Assembly: GCA_963715405.1 (NCBI GenBank)
Contig: OY970239.1
Span: forward strand, 806,001-870,000
Source of the DNA: JALZKA01 sp963715405
GTDB lineage: Bacteria; Actinomycetota; Thermoleophilia; Solirubrobacterales; 70-9
Length of the DNA stretch: 64,000 nucleotides
Direction: 5' to 3'
The position numbers were made by a program, and so were the translations under genes. Numbering within the stretch: position 1 is the stretch's first letter; the number at the start of each line of letters is the position of its first letter. Of the stretch, positions 31,486-40,986 are shown in pieces. The notes under the pieces were generated by a model, which saw nothing but the letters and a program-made list of their open reading frames with translations, was not told the origin of the DNA and made no database searches.

Positions 31486-33633
31486 CTACTTAATAAAGAG
31501 GATCTCCGAGTACTTCGGCAGCGGCCAGAGGTCGTCGGCGACCACTCGCTCGAGCTTGTCCGCGGCTTCGCGCACCGCGTCCATCGCGGTGAGCTGGTGG
31601 TCGCGTGCGTATTCGGCGAGCTCAAGGCCCTCGACGCCGTCTGGATATCCGTTCGCCTCGTGGAGCCCGTCGAGCGCGCTCACCAGCCCGTCGACGAGGC
31701 CACGCACGGTCGAGCCGAGCTCGGAGATGCCGGCCGCGTCGATCAGAGCCAAATGGCGGAGCGCGGCGGGCAGGATCATCGTGCGGGCGATCGACTCGGT
31801 CGTCTCCGCCTCGATGTTGGCGCGGGTCACGTACTGCTCGAGCCAGACCTCATAGCGCGACTCCAGCTCGCGCTCGGAGAGAACGTTGTAGCGGCCGAAC
31901 GCCTCGACGGTTGGCGCCGAGATCACCTCGGGCAGCGCGTCGGGTGTCGTCTGGAGGTTCTTGAGACCACGGCTCTCCGCCTCGGCATGCCACTCCTCGG
32001 TGTAGTTGTCCCCGCCGAAGAGGATCTGCTTGTTCTGGTTGTAAGACGAGGCGACGACCTCGGACACCGCCGCAACGATGTCGCCGCCGCTCGTCAACTT
32101 GCCCTCGAGCTCGTCGGCGAGCTCGTCGATTGCCTCGGCGACGATCGTGTTCAGAACGGTGTTCGGGAACCCGAGCGAGGCGCTCGACCCGACCGCTCGG
32201 AACTCGAACTTGTTGCCGGTGAATGCGAACGGCGAGGTGCGGTTGCGATCGCCGCCGTGCATCGGCAGGTGCGGCAGCGCGGTCGAGCCCAATTTGAGGG
32301 TCGCGGCCGGCGTATTCCCCTCGCCCGAGCCCGACGCGATCGACTCGAACGCCTTCTCGAGCTCGGCGCCCAGGAAGATCGAGATGATCGCGGGCGGCGC
32401 CTCGTTGGCGCCCAGGCGATGGTCCTGGCCGATGCTCGCGACCGAGGCGCGAAGCAGACCCTGGTGCTTGTTGACGGCCTGGATCACGGCCGAGCAGAAG
32501 AACAGGAAGTTCGTGTTCTCCGCCGGGGTGTCGCCGGGCTCCATCAGGTTGTGGCCCGTGTTCGTGCCCATCGACCAGTTGTTGTGCTTGCCCGAGCCGT
32601 TCACGCCCGCGAACGGCTTTTCGTGGAGCAGGCAGACCAGGCCGTAGCGGCGCGCCACGTTCTGTAGCACCTGCATCAGGAGCTGCTGGTGATCCGAGCC
32701 GACATTCGAGTTCTCGAAGACGGGCGCGATCTCGTACTGGGCCGGCGCGACCTCGTTGTGGCGCGTTTTGACCGGGATGCCCAGCTTGCCCATCTCCGTC
32801 TCGGCGTCGAGCATGCAGGCCAGGATCCGCTCGGGGATCGAGCCGAAGTAGTGGTCGTCCAGCTCGTGGCCCTTCGGCGGCTTCGCGCCGAAGAGCGTGC
32901 GCCCGGTCGTCACGAGGTCAGGGCGCTCGAAGTAGTACTGCTCGTCGATCAGGAAGTACTCCTGCTCGGGACCGACGGTGGTGAAGACCCGCTCGGCCTC
33001 CTCGTCGCCGAGCAGGCGCAGCGCCCGGATCGCCGAGCGCGAGAGCGCGTCCATCGAGCGAAGGAGCGGGATCTTCATGTCCAGCGCCTCGCCGGTCCAC
33101 GACGCGAACGCCGTCGGGATGCACAGAAGCGAGCCGTTCGGGTTCTCGAGGATGAACGCGGGGCTGGTCGGGTCCCAGGCGGTGTAGCCCCGGGCCTCGA
33201 AGGTTGCCCTGACGCCGCCCGTGGGGAACGAGGACGCGTCAGGTTCGCCCTGGATCAGCTCAGAGCCCTTGAACTGGGCGATCGCGGTGCCGTCGGGCTC
33301 AGGGCCGAAGAACGAGTCGTGCTTCTCGGCCGTCAGGCCGGTTAGCGGCTGGAACATGTGGGTGAAGTGGGTCGCGCCCTTCTCGAGCGCCCACTCCTTC
33401 ATCGCCTCGGCGACTTCGTCCGCCAGCGACGGGTCAAGCGCCTGGCCCTTGTCGAGCACACCCTGGAGCTGCCTGAACGTGTCTTTGGAAAGACGTTCCT
33501 TCTGCACCGCCGCCGAGAACACGTTTTCCCCGAACGGATACGCGTCGTTCTTGGTCAGGTCAAGGGAGCCGAGAGCCTCGCCGTTCGGGCTCCACTGGGC
33601 TGCGGTGACGTTCTGCTGACGGATACGGGCCAT
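31486..33633 (-). CDS. glnN: Glutamine synthetase type III
   Basis: The 715-residue length and N-terminal type III signature (FGENVFSAAVQKERLSKDTF, THFTHMFQPLTGLTAEKHDS) separate it from the shorter types I and II. The ammonia/glutamate and ATP motifs are clear: TTVGPEQEYFLID, KTRHNEVAPAQYEIAPVFEN, VNGSGKHNNWSMGTNTGHN and NRTSPFAFTGNKFEFRAVGS. It makes glutamine from glutamate and ammonium. A divergent FadR-like regulator begins 182 bases away. A second glutamine-synthetase-like gene at 39.6 kb belongs to amine catabolism, so this is the likelier assimilatory enzyme of the two. Confidence 0.95.
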   Translation of the reverse strand: MARIRQQNVTAAQWSPNGEALGSLDLTKNDAYPFGENVFSAAVQKERLSKDTFRQLQGVLDKGQALDPSLADEVAEAMKEWALEKGATHFTHMFQPLTGLTAEKHDSFFGPEPDGTAIAQFKGSELIQGEPDASSFPTGGVRATFEARGYTAWDPTSPAFILENPNGSLLCIPTAFASWTGEALDMKIPLLRSMDALSRSAIRALRLLGDEEAERVFTTVGPEQEYFLIDEQYYFERPDLVTTGRTLFGAKPPKGHELDDHYFGSIPERILACMLDAETEMGKLGIPVKTRHNEVAPAQYEIAPVFENSNVGSDHQQLLMQVLQNVARRYGLVCLLHEKPFAGVNGSGKHNNWSMGTNTGHNLMEPGDTPAENTNFLFFCSAVIQAVNKHQGLLRASVASIGQDHRLGANEAPPAIISIFLGAELEKAFESIASGSGEGNTPAATLKLGSTALPHLPMHGGDRNRTSPFAFTGNKFEFRAVGSSASLGFPNTVLNTIVAEAIDELADELEGKLTSGGDIVAAVSEVVASSYNQNKQILFGGDNYTEEWHAEAESRGLKNLQTTPDALPEVISAPTVEAFGRYNVLSERELESRYEVWLEQYVTRANIEAETTESIARTMILPAALRHLALIDAAGISELGSTVRGLVDGLVSALDGLHEANGYPDGVEGLELAEYARDHQLTAMDAVREAADKLERVVADDLWPLPKYSEILFIK

Positions 33634-33815
33634 GGCTTGTTCAGTCCTCCTGAGCGCGCGCGGCGCGCCCCCTCGGGCGCGCTGGGACGGCTGATCGGGT
33701 TGTGTGACGAAAGAGAGTGCAATCAGCCTAGTAAGCCAGGAGGGGACAGCGGTTATCCACGTGTCGAAAGATCCGGAAAGAGCGTTCGCCCGGGCGGGAG
33801 GTACCGTGTGAAGCG

Positions 33816-34535
33816 ATGGAGCGCGACGCTGCTCTCGAGGCGGTCTTCCAACCGGTGCGCCCGCCGACCACCTTCGAGGAGACGGTGGAGCGGCTTGGCA
33901 CGGCGATCCGCCTAGGCCTGCTCGCCGCTGGCAGCCGCCTGCCGCCCGAGCGCGAGCTGGCTGCCGAGCTTCGGATCTCGCGCTCGACCCTGCGCGAGGC
34001 GATCACGACGCTCACGCAGTCAGGTCATCTCCTCGCCCAGCGCGGACGCGGCGGAGGCACGTTCGTCGTTTCCGATCCCCCCTTGGCCGACCGTGAGCCC
34101 GATCCGCTCGGTCAGGGCGCATGGTCCGTGCTCGAGCACCGCGTGGCGATCGAGGCCGGTGCGGTGATCCTCGCGTCCGAGCGCGCGAAAGGCCCGGACC
34201 TCGACCGCCTCGACGAACTGGTCGATCGGATGGCGGATGCCGGGGACTTCGAGGAGTACCGCCGCGCCGACATTCGCTTTCACATCGCTCTTGCCGAATG
34301 CGCCAGCTCGCCCCGCCTGGTCGCGGAGATGACCGAGGTCCAGGGTGCGATGTCGGACCTGATCGGCCTGATCGCTCATCCCACACAGGTTCTTACGCAC
34401 TCGAACGAGCAACACCGCTCGCTCGTCCAGCTCCTGCACCGCGGCGACTCGACTCGCGCCGTCGGCCTCATGCGCGAGCACATCGAAGGGACAGAGCACA
34501 TCCTGGGCGGGCTCCTGCCGAGGGCGGCCGCCTAG
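33816..34535 (+). CDS. FadR-type GntR-family transcriptional regulator
   Basis: The 239-residue protein has an N-terminal winged helix (GLLAAGSRLPPERELAAELR, ISRSTLREAITTLTQSGHLL, QRGRGGGTFV) and an all-helical FCD effector domain. The latter's metal-binding histidines are suggested by ADIRFHIALAECASSPRLV and HSNEQHRSLVQLLHRGD. FadR/FCD members usually repress catabolic genes and release DNA on binding an organic acid or amine-derived effector. It converges on the dimethylglycine-oxidase-like gene and opens the amine-catabolic region, so it is the best candidate regulator of that cluster. Confidence 0.88.
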   Translation: MERDAALEAVFQPVRPPTTFEETVERLGTAIRLGLLAAGSRLPPERELAAELRISRSTLREAITTLTQSGHLLAQRGRGGGTFVVSDPPLADREPDPLGQGAWSVLEHRVAIEAGAVILASERAKGPDLDRLDELVDRMADAGDFEEYRRADIRFHIALAECASSPRLVAEMTEVQGAMSDLIGLIAHPTQVLTHSNEQHRSLVQLLHRGDSTRAVGLMREHIEGTEHILGGLLPRAAA

Positions 34536-34540
34536 AGGCC

Positions 34541-37012
34541 CTAAGCCTTGATCCGCTCGCCTTTCGGGTCGAAGAGCGGCTCGGCGGCCGTCTCGCCCTC
34601 GATCCACCGGCCGAAGATCTCGATTTCGGCGGCGGTCCCGGCTGCGGAGTGCTCAGGAGGCACGTACGCGTATGCGATCGAGCGCTCGAGCGTGTAGCCG
34701 TAGCCGCCGGTGGTGACGCGCCCGCAGATCTCGCCGTTCACCCGTACAGGCTCGTTGCCGAGGGCGACCGAGCGCGGATCCTCCAAGAGGATCGCGACTA
34801 GTTTCTTTCGCGGCCCCTGCTCCTTCGCCTCGACGAGAGCGTCGCGACCGACGAACCCGCCCTCCTTGTCGAGCTTCACGCAGAAGCCGACGCTGCCCTC
34901 ATAAGGAGTCTCGTCGGGCGTGATGTCGGCACCCCACACCCGGTAGCCCTTCTCGATCCGCAGCGAGTCGATCGCGCGGTAGCCGCCCGCGACCATCCCG
35001 TGCGGCTCGCCCGATTCCCACAGCGCGAGCCAAAGGCCGAGCCCGTACTCGGTCGGGCAGTAGAGCTCCCAGCCGAGCTCGCCCACGTAGGTCACCCGGA
35101 GCGCGCGCACCGGGACGTGGCCGACGCTGATGTCCCGGACGCTCATGTACGGGAACGCGTCGTTCGAGAGGTCCTGCGGCACCAGTGGCTGGAGAATCTC
35201 GCGTGCCTCCGGGCCCCAGATGCCAAAGCACGCGTAGGCCGACGTCGTGTCGTGGACCTGGACGGACCCGTCCGCCGGCAGGTGCGAGTGGATCCAGCCG
35301 CGGTCGTGGGCGCCGAACGCGGTGCCGGTGACGATCGAGAAGCGCTCCTCGGCGAGGCGAGCGACCGTGAAGTCGCACTCGATCCCCCCGCGGCTGTTCA
35401 GCATCTGGGTGTAGGTGACCTGACCGACGCCCCGCGCGACGCGGTTGTCGCAAAGCGACTCGACGAAATCGGCGGCCCCCGGCCCAGCGATCTCCATCTT
35501 CGCGAATGACGACTCGTCGAAGAGGGCCGCCGTCTCCCGCGTCGCGAGGTGCTCGGCGCCGATCGCGGGCGACCAATGCATTCCGGCCCAGCCGCGTGGG
35601 CGAAGCGATTCATCGCCGGCGGGCGAATTCGCCTCGTACCAGTTGACCCGCTCCCAGCCCGACTTCTCCCCAAACGCCGCATCGTGCTCGCGGTGCCAGG
35701 CGTTGGCGGGCGAGGTACGCAACGGCCGCCCAGCCTCGCGCTCGTGGCTGGGGTAGCGGATGTCGTAGTAGGTCTCGTACGTCTCGCGGATGCGGGCATG
35801 CGTGTAGCCGGGCGAGCGATAGTGAGCGCCGAACCTGCGCACATCCATGCTCCAAAGGTCGAGCGACGGTTCGCCTTCGGAGATCCACTCCGCCATGACC
35901 ATTCCGATGCCGCCGGCTCCGGCGAGGCCGTGAGCGCAGAATCCGGCGGCCACGAAGAAGCCGGCGACCTCGGTTTCGCCCAGGCAAAACTCGTTGTCTG
36001 GAGTGAACGCCTCTGGCCCGTTGATCAGCTTCGTGATCTTCGCGTCCTTCATAGCGGGCACTCGGATCTTCGAGTTCTCGGCGATCTCCTCGAAGCGGTC
36101 GGGTTCGTCCTCGAGAAGGCGCCCGTTGAAATCCGGCGGGATCTCGTCGAACCCGCCGGCGCCTTCGAGCAAGAACGCCGGCTTTGACTCGTGCTCGTAC
36201 CCGCCCATCACGAGGCCTTCCCCGTCCTCGCGGTAGTAGACGAGAAGGTCGGGGTCACGCAGGGTGGGGATGCGGCCGCCGTTTGTGCGCTCCTGGATCG
36301 GTTGGGTGACCACGTACTGGTGAGACATCGGGATCACGGGCACGCGCACCCCGGCGAGTCGCCCGATCTCGGCCGCGTACATGCCGCTCGCGTTCACCAC
36401 GACCTCGCACTCGATCCGCCCGCGGTCCGTCTCGACGGCCGTGACGCGATCGTCTGAGACCTCGATTCCGGTCACGCGGGTCGAGGTGAAGATCCTGACG
36501 CCGCCCCGCCGTGCTCCGTCGGCGAGCGCGTAGGTGAGCTGCGAGGGATCCAGATAGCCGTCGGTCGGGAGCCAGGCGGCCCCGAGAACGCCGTCAGTGG
36601 ACATCAGGGGAAATTTCTCCTTCGCCTCGTCCGCCGAGATCAGCTCGAGCGGCAACCCGAACGTCTTTGCCCAGCCGGCCTGGCGGCGAAGCTCCTCCAT
36701 GCGCTCCTCCGAAGATGCGAGCTTGATCCCCCCGCATTCGACCCAGCCGGGATCGAACTCGGACTCGTCGCCGATCCGCCGGTAGAGCTCGACCGAGTGC
36801 ATCATCATCTTCGTCAGCGAAACCGATCCGCGTGTCTGGCCGACGAGACCCGCCGAGTGGAACGTCGAGCCCGAGGTGAGCTGCGAGCGCTCGACCAGGA
36901 CGACGTCCTCATAGCCGAGCTCGGCAAGGTGGTAGGCGATCGAGACGCCGCCGACACCGCCACCGACGATCACGCAGCGCGCTCGGTCAGGGGGCTCGCG
37001 GTCAATCGCCAC
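34541..37012 (-). CDS. FAD-dependent dimethylglycine/sarcosine oxidase-like protein with C-terminal glycine-cleavage T domain
   Basis: The 823-residue protein starts at GTG. The N-terminal FAD motif CVIVGGGVGGVSIAYHLAEL begins the DAO domain (about 1-370). An FAO_M linker follows, then a GCV_T folate-binding domain (about 420-700; FSIVTGTAFGAHDRGWIHSH, ACFGIWGPEAREIL) and the GCV_T C-terminal barrel (KLVAILLEDPRSVALGN, GRVTTGGYGYTLERSIAYAY). Such enzymes demethylate dimethylglycine, sarcosine or related N-methyl amines and pass the methyl carbon to tetrahydrofolate. It overlaps the kinase gene by 11 bases. The substrate cannot be decided from sequence alone. Confidence 0.9.
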   Translation of the reverse strand: MAIDREPPDRARCVIVGGGVGGVSIAYHLAELGYEDVVLVERSQLTSGSTFHSAGLVGQTRGSVSLTKMMMHSVELYRRIGDESEFDPGWVECGGIKLASSEERMEELRRQAGWAKTFGLPLELISADEAKEKFPLMSTDGVLGAAWLPTDGYLDPSQLTYALADGARRGGVRIFTSTRVTGIEVSDDRVTAVETDRGRIECEVVVNASGMYAAEIGRLAGVRVPVIPMSHQYVVTQPIQERTNGGRIPTLRDPDLLVYYREDGEGLVMGGYEHESKPAFLLEGAGGFDEIPPDFNGRLLEDEPDRFEEIAENSKIRVPAMKDAKITKLINGPEAFTPDNEFCLGETEVAGFFVAAGFCAHGLAGAGGIGMVMAEWISEGEPSLDLWSMDVRRFGAHYRSPGYTHARIRETYETYYDIRYPSHEREAGRPLRTSPANAWHREHDAAFGEKSGWERVNWYEANSPAGDESLRPRGWAGMHWSPAIGAEHLATRETAALFDESSFAKMEIAGPGAADFVESLCDNRVARGVGQVTYTQMLNSRGGIECDFTVARLAEERFSIVTGTAFGAHDRGWIHSHLPADGSVQVHDTTSAYACFGIWGPEAREILQPLVPQDLSNDAFPYMSVRDISVGHVPVRALRVTYVGELGWELYCPTEYGLGLWLALWESGEPHGMVAGGYRAIDSLRIEKGYRVWGADITPDETPYEGSVGFCVKLDKEGGFVGRDALVEAKEQGPRKKLVAILLEDPRSVALGNEPVRVNGEICGRVTTGGYGYTLERSIAYAYVPPEHSAAGTAAEIEIFGRWIEGETAAEPLFDPKGERIKA

Positions 37013-37958
37013 GGGCAGCCTTCAGCGCTTCGTCGAACTCGGGCGCCTCGGCGGTTTCCGCCAAGCGGCGAAAGTGCTTTCGCGCGTAATCTGCGAAGTC
37101 GAACTCGATGTCCGAAGCGCCCTGCTGGACGACGCCCCACATCGCTTCGCGGAAGTCCGACATGAAGGTAAAGACGTGGAGTGTCGCTTCCTGGCGCTCA
37201 GACGGCTTCCCGCCGAAGTACAGCTCCAGAAGCTGCGTGCGCGATCCCCCCGGCAGTTCGTTGTTGACGGCGAAATTCGCGAGGTCGAAGTAGCGGTCGC
37301 CCATTCCCGCGTACTCCCAGTCGACGATTCGCAGCTTCTCGCCGTCCCAGATGAAATTCGCGGCGAGGAGGTCGTTGTGGCATGGGACGGGTTCATGCTC
37401 GCTTCCGGAGAGTGCCTCCTCGATCCGGACGGCGCACGCGTGAGCCTTCTTGTACTCAGGTGGAACCTCGACCCCGAGCCCGCTCGCGACCCGCTCGTAT
37501 TCCTCGACGATCCGAAAGGAGTCGAAGCGAGACGGGACGGGAGAGGCGCCATGCATCGTCCGGAGTGCGCCGGCTACTCCTTGGAGCGCGTCGCCCTGCG
37601 ATAGCTCCTCGGCCTCCATCGGCCGGCCTTCGACGAAAGTCGTGACGATCGCGGGCGGGTCCGTGAGCATGGCCGCGACCTCGGGTGCGATTCCGATCTC
37701 TGCAGCCGCCCGGTTGGCGATGCATTCCGCTTCGCGGTCGATCCCGAGCAGTGACGTGTCCTTGCCGGGCACCCGGATCACGTAGTCCCGACCGCCGAAG
37801 GTGGCGCGGTAGTTGCGGTTGGTGATGCCACCGCCGAGGGGCTCAGGAGGGGCGCCAAGTTGTCCAAGCCGGGGTAGGAGCTTTTCGACGATTTGTCCCA
37901 GATCGCCCTCGGCCCCTTGACGTGCAACCGGGTTGGGGCTTAGGCTGGCGTCGTCCAT
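37002..37958 (-). CDS. Choline/ethanolamine-kinase-like phosphotransferase
   Basis: The 318-residue protein has the APH/choline-kinase fold. Motifs include GGGITNRNYRATFGGRDYVI (nucleotide loop), VPCHNDLLAANFIWDGE (the catalytic H-N-D-x4-N; usually H-x-D-x4-N) and LRIVDWEYAGMGDRYFDLAN (the metal-binding DWE). It should phosphorylate an amino alcohol such as choline or ethanolamine. Tight linkage to the dimethylglycine-oxidase-like gene and divergence from an amine permease support a role in choline-derived or ethanolamine metabolism. A large palindrome lies immediately upstream. Confidence 0.85.
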   Translation of the reverse strand: MDDASLSPNPVARQGAEGDLGQIVEKLLPRLGQLGAPPEPLGGGITNRNYRATFGGRDYVIRVPGKDTSLLGIDREAECIANRAAAEIGIAPEVAAMLTDPPAIVTTFVEGRPMEAEELSQGDALQGVAGALRTMHGASPVPSRFDSFRIVEEYERVASGLGVEVPPEYKKAHACAVRIEEALSGSEHEPVPCHNDLLAANFIWDGEKLRIVDWEYAGMGDRYFDLANFAVNNELPGGSRTQLLELYFGGKPSERQEATLHVFTFMSDFREAMWGVVQQGASDIEFDFADYARKHFRRLAETAEAPEFDEALKAARGD

Positions 37959-37961
37959 AGG

Positions 37962-38005
37962 TTGGATCGAAACACCTTTTACCCGAAAAGGAGGGGTCGA
38001 TCCAA
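37962..38005. promoter_or_regulatory. Long interrupted palindrome between divergent amine-catabolism genes
   Basis: Outer arms TTGGATCGA (37962-37970) and TCGATCCAA (37997-38005) flank inner arms CCTTTT (37975-37980) and AAAAGG (37986-37991), almost concentric. The position between the kinase and permease genes suits a shared operator, probably for the FadR-like regulator. A structured 5' UTR of the permease mRNA is the alternative. Confidence 0.7.
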
Positions 38006-38020
38006 AATGAGGAGAGACAA

Positions 38021-39652
38021 ATGACCAGCAGTCAGCTCGAGCACATCAAGGACGAGGACGAACGCCAACTCGCCGAGATGGGCTACAAGCAGGACCTGAA
38101 CCGAACCTGGAGCGCGTTCTCGAACTTCGCGATCTCGTTCACGATCATCTCGGTCCTCGCGGGCTGCTTTACGACCTTCGGACAGGCCTGGAACAACGGC
38201 GGCCCGGTTGCGATCTCTTGGGGCTGGCCCCTCATCTCGATCCCGATCCTGATCATCGGGTTCTGCATGTCTGAGCTGGTCGCGAAGTTCCCGACCGCCG
38301 GTGGGATCTACTGGTGGGCGGCGCGCTTGGGCGGGCCTGTGTGGGGCTGGTTCACAGGGTGGTTCAACCTCTTGGGGCTGATCGGCGTGACGGCTTCAGT
38401 CGTCTACGCGAGCGCGACATTCATGAACTTCCTGCTGGGCTCGCTTGGCGTCAACGTCCTCGGCGTTGACTTCACCGACGGCGAGAGCTTCTTGCAGGAG
38501 ACGTTCCTCCTCTTCGTGATCATCATCGGGCTCCACACTCTGCTGAACATCACCCGGACGAACCTCCTCGCGTTGATCAACAACGTCTCGGTGTTCTGGC
38601 ATGTCGTGGGCGTCGCGATCATCATCGCGATCCTCGTCATCGTTCCCGACGATCACCAGACGTTCGACTTCGTCTTCACCGAGAGGTTCAACAACTCGGG
38701 CTTCACCGACGGCTCGACCTCGAGCGGGTTCTTCTGGCTCTACGTGTTGCCGCTGGGCTTCTTGCTCACGCAGTACACGATTACGGGCTTCGATTCCTGC
38801 GCCCATATCTCCGAGGAGACGCACAATGCGTCGAAGTCGGCCGCACAGGGCGTTTGGCGGTCGATCTTCTATTCGGCGGTGATCGGCTGGTTCGTGCTCC
38901 TCGCGATGCTGTTCGCAGCGACGAACGTCGATTTCGTCAACTCGGTCGATAACGGGTTCGGCATCGGGTCGGCGCTCTCGATCCTCAACTCGTCGCTCGG
39001 CGAGACGGCGTTCGAATCGGTCTTGGCCATCTCGACGATCGGTCAGCTCTTCTGCGGCGCGGCCTGTCTCACGAGTGCGTCCAGGATGTGCTTCGCGTTC
39101 GCGCGCGACCGCGGCCTGCCGGCCTCGGCCTCGCTCTCGAGGGTGAACTCGAAGGGCGTTCCGCGCAACGCCGTGCTGACGATGGCGGCACTCTCGGTGC
39201 TGGTCACCGTCCCCGCCCTCAAGGGCGACGAGGCCGGTTTCCCGTTTGCGTTCTTCGCGGTCGTATCCATCGCGGTCATCGGCCTCTACATCGCGTATGT
39301 CATCCCGATCTACCTGCGCTGGCGCATGGGCAACGAGTTCGTGCAGTCTCCCGCCTGGAACCTGGGTTCCAAGTGGCGCTGGATGAACCCGTTCGCGGTG
39401 ATCTGGGTGGGGATCATCACAGTGATCTTCTCCCTCCCGTTCTCGCCGCTCGCGGTGCCATGGGACGACGCGTTCGACGCCAGGTATGTGAACTACGCGC
39501 CGATCACTGTGGGCCTCACGCTCCTTATCGTCGGCATCTGGTGGAAGGTGAGCGCCCACAAGTACTTCACCGGCCAGACGCGGAACATCGATATCGACAG
39601 AGCGCTCGGCGAAGGCCACTCCGACACCCCTGCGGCTGACCCGCCGAGGTGA
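38021..39652 (+). CDS. APC-family amino acid/amine permease
   Basis: The 543-residue protein follows a GAGGAGAGAC ribosome binding site and has about 12 hydrophobic helices. N-terminal features are typical of the amino-acid/GABA/choline subgroup: LNRTWSAFSNFAISFTIISV, FPTAGGIYWWAARLGGPVW and the substrate-helix region GFDSCAHISEETHNASKSA. It should import an amine or amino acid by proton symport. It leads an operon with the gamma-glutamyl ligase, hydrolase and dehydrogenases: its stop overlaps the next start (GTGA). That context points to a polyamine, ethanolamine or similar amine as substrate. Confidence 0.93.
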   Translation: MTSSQLEHIKDEDERQLAEMGYKQDLNRTWSAFSNFAISFTIISVLAGCFTTFGQAWNNGGPVAISWGWPLISIPILIIGFCMSELVAKFPTAGGIYWWAARLGGPVWGWFTGWFNLLGLIGVTASVVYASATFMNFLLGSLGVNVLGVDFTDGESFLQETFLLFVIIIGLHTLLNITRTNLLALINNVSVFWHVVGVAIIIAILVIVPDDHQTFDFVFTERFNNSGFTDGSTSSGFFWLYVLPLGFLLTQYTITGFDSCAHISEETHNASKSAAQGVWRSIFYSAVIGWFVLLAMLFAATNVDFVNSVDNGFGIGSALSILNSSLGETAFESVLAISTIGQLFCGAACLTSASRMCFAFARDRGLPASASLSRVNSKGVPRNAVLTMAALSVLVTVPALKGDEAGFPFAFFAVVSIAVIGLYIAYVIPIYLRWRMGNEFVQSPAWNLGSKWRWMNPFAVIWVGIITVIFSLPFSPLAVPWDDAFDARYVNYAPITVGLTLLIVGIWWKVSAHKYFTGQTRNIDIDRALGEGHSDTPAADPPR

Positions 39653-40977
39653 AGCTCGACGAGTTAAGGCATGCGGTTGCGGACGGCACGGTCGACACCG
39701 TGCTGCTCGCGATCGCGGACATGGAGGGGCGGCTCCAGGGAAAGCGCCTGACGGCGTCCCACTTTCTCGACACGGTGCTCGAGCACGGGGCAGAGGGCTG
39801 CAACTACCTCCTCGCGGTCGACGTCGACATGGAGACGGTCGGCGGCTACGAGATGTCGTCGTGGGAACGTGGCTACGGCGACTTCGAAATGAAGCCTGAT
39901 CTCGACACGCTGAGGCCGATCCCTTGGCATCCAGGCACGGTTCTCGTCATGGCCGACCTGGGCTGGGCAGATGGCACGGACGTCGTCGCCTCGCCGCGGC
40001 AGATCCTGCGCCGCCAGCTCGGCCGGCTGGCTGAGCGCGGCCTCACCTGCAACGCGGGAACGGAGCTCGAGTTCATCGTCTTTCGCACCTCGTACGAGGA
40101 AGCGTGGAAGCAGGGCTACCGCGACCTCGAGCCGGCCAACCTCTACAACATCGACTACTCGCTTCTTGGATCGGCACGGGTCGAGCCGCTCATCCGCCGG
40201 ATCCGAAACGAGATGGCAGGCGCGGAGATGTCTGTCGAGAACTCGAAGGGTGAGTGCAACCTCGGCCAGCACGAGATCAACTTCCATTACGGCCCGGCGC
40301 TCAGGACCGCTGACGATCACGTGATCTATAAGAACGGCGCCAAGGAGATCGCGGCGCAGGAGGGCCACTCGATCACCTTCATCGCCAAGTGGGACCAGGA
40401 GGAGGGGAACTCCTGCCACATTCACTGCTCGCTTGGTAACGAGGACGGCGGCAACGCCTTCGGCGACGATCGCGAGCTGTTCGACCACTTCGTCGCCGGT
40501 CAGCTCGCGGGGCTCCGGGAGCTGACGCTCTTCTACGCGCCGCATGTCAATTCCTACAAGCGGTTTGCCGAGGGCTCGTTCGCCCCGACGGCGGTGGCGT
40601 GGGGCGTCGACAACCGGACCTGCGCGATGCGCGTCGTGGGTCACGGCGAGGGACTTCGTGTCGAGAACCGCCTTCCGGGCGCCGATGTCAATCCGTACCT
40701 CGCGCTCGCTTCGATGATCGCGGCGGGACTCGCCGGGATCGACTCAGAGCTCGAGCTCGAACCTCCGCTCGAGGGAAACGCGTACGTCTCCGACAAGGAG
40801 CGCGTCCCAAAGAACCTCTACGACGCGCGGGACCTGTTCTCGGAGTCGAAGCTTGCGCGCGAGGCGTTCGGTGACGAGGTCGTCGACCACTACTTGAACC
40901 ACGCTCAGGTCGAGCTTGACGCGTTCGAGGCGGCGGTCACGGATTGGGAGAAATACCGCGGCTTCGAGAGGCTCTAG
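39649..40977 (+). CDS. Glutamine-synthetase-like gamma-glutamyl amine ligase (PuuA/GlnA4-like)
   Basis: The 442-residue protein starts at GTG overlapping the permease stop. It has the type I GS core (AGTELEFIVFRTSYEEAWKQ, ENSKGECNLGQHEINFHYG, GNSCHIHCSLGNEDGGNAF, TCAMRVVGHGEGLRVENRLP) but the divergent N-terminus LLAIADMEGRLQGKRLTAS common in gamma-glutamylpolyamine and gamma-glutamylethanolamide synthetases. It probably conjugates glutamate to an amine with ATP. The neighbouring gamma-glutamyl hydrolase and aldehyde dehydrogenase are the later steps of that route. Assimilatory GS activity is the less likely alternative. Confidence 0.85.
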   Translation: MKLDELRHAVADGTVDTVLLAIADMEGRLQGKRLTASHFLDTVLEHGAEGCNYLLAVDVDMETVGGYEMSSWERGYGDFEMKPDLDTLRPIPWHPGTVLVMADLGWADGTDVVASPRQILRRQLGRLAERGLTCNAGTELEFIVFRTSYEEAWKQGYRDLEPANLYNIDYSLLGSARVEPLIRRIRNEMAGAEMSVENSKGECNLGQHEINFHYGPALRTADDHVIYKNGAKEIAAQEGHSITFIAKWDQEEGNSCHIHCSLGNEDGGNAFGDDRELFDHFVAGQLAGLRELTLFYAPHVNSYKRFAEGSFAPTAVAWGVDNRTCAMRVVGHGEGLRVENRLPGADVNPYLALASMIAAGLAGIDSELELEPPLEGNAYVSDKERVPKNLYDARDLFSESKLAREAFGDEVVDHYLNHAQVELDAFEAAVTDWEKYRGFERL

Positions 40978-40986
40978 GGCGGAGGC

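Noticed and set aside
38396..39619. A 407-residue minus-strand frame opposite the APC permease
   Set aside because: Charged, low-complexity shadow of a strongly hydrophobic transporter gene.
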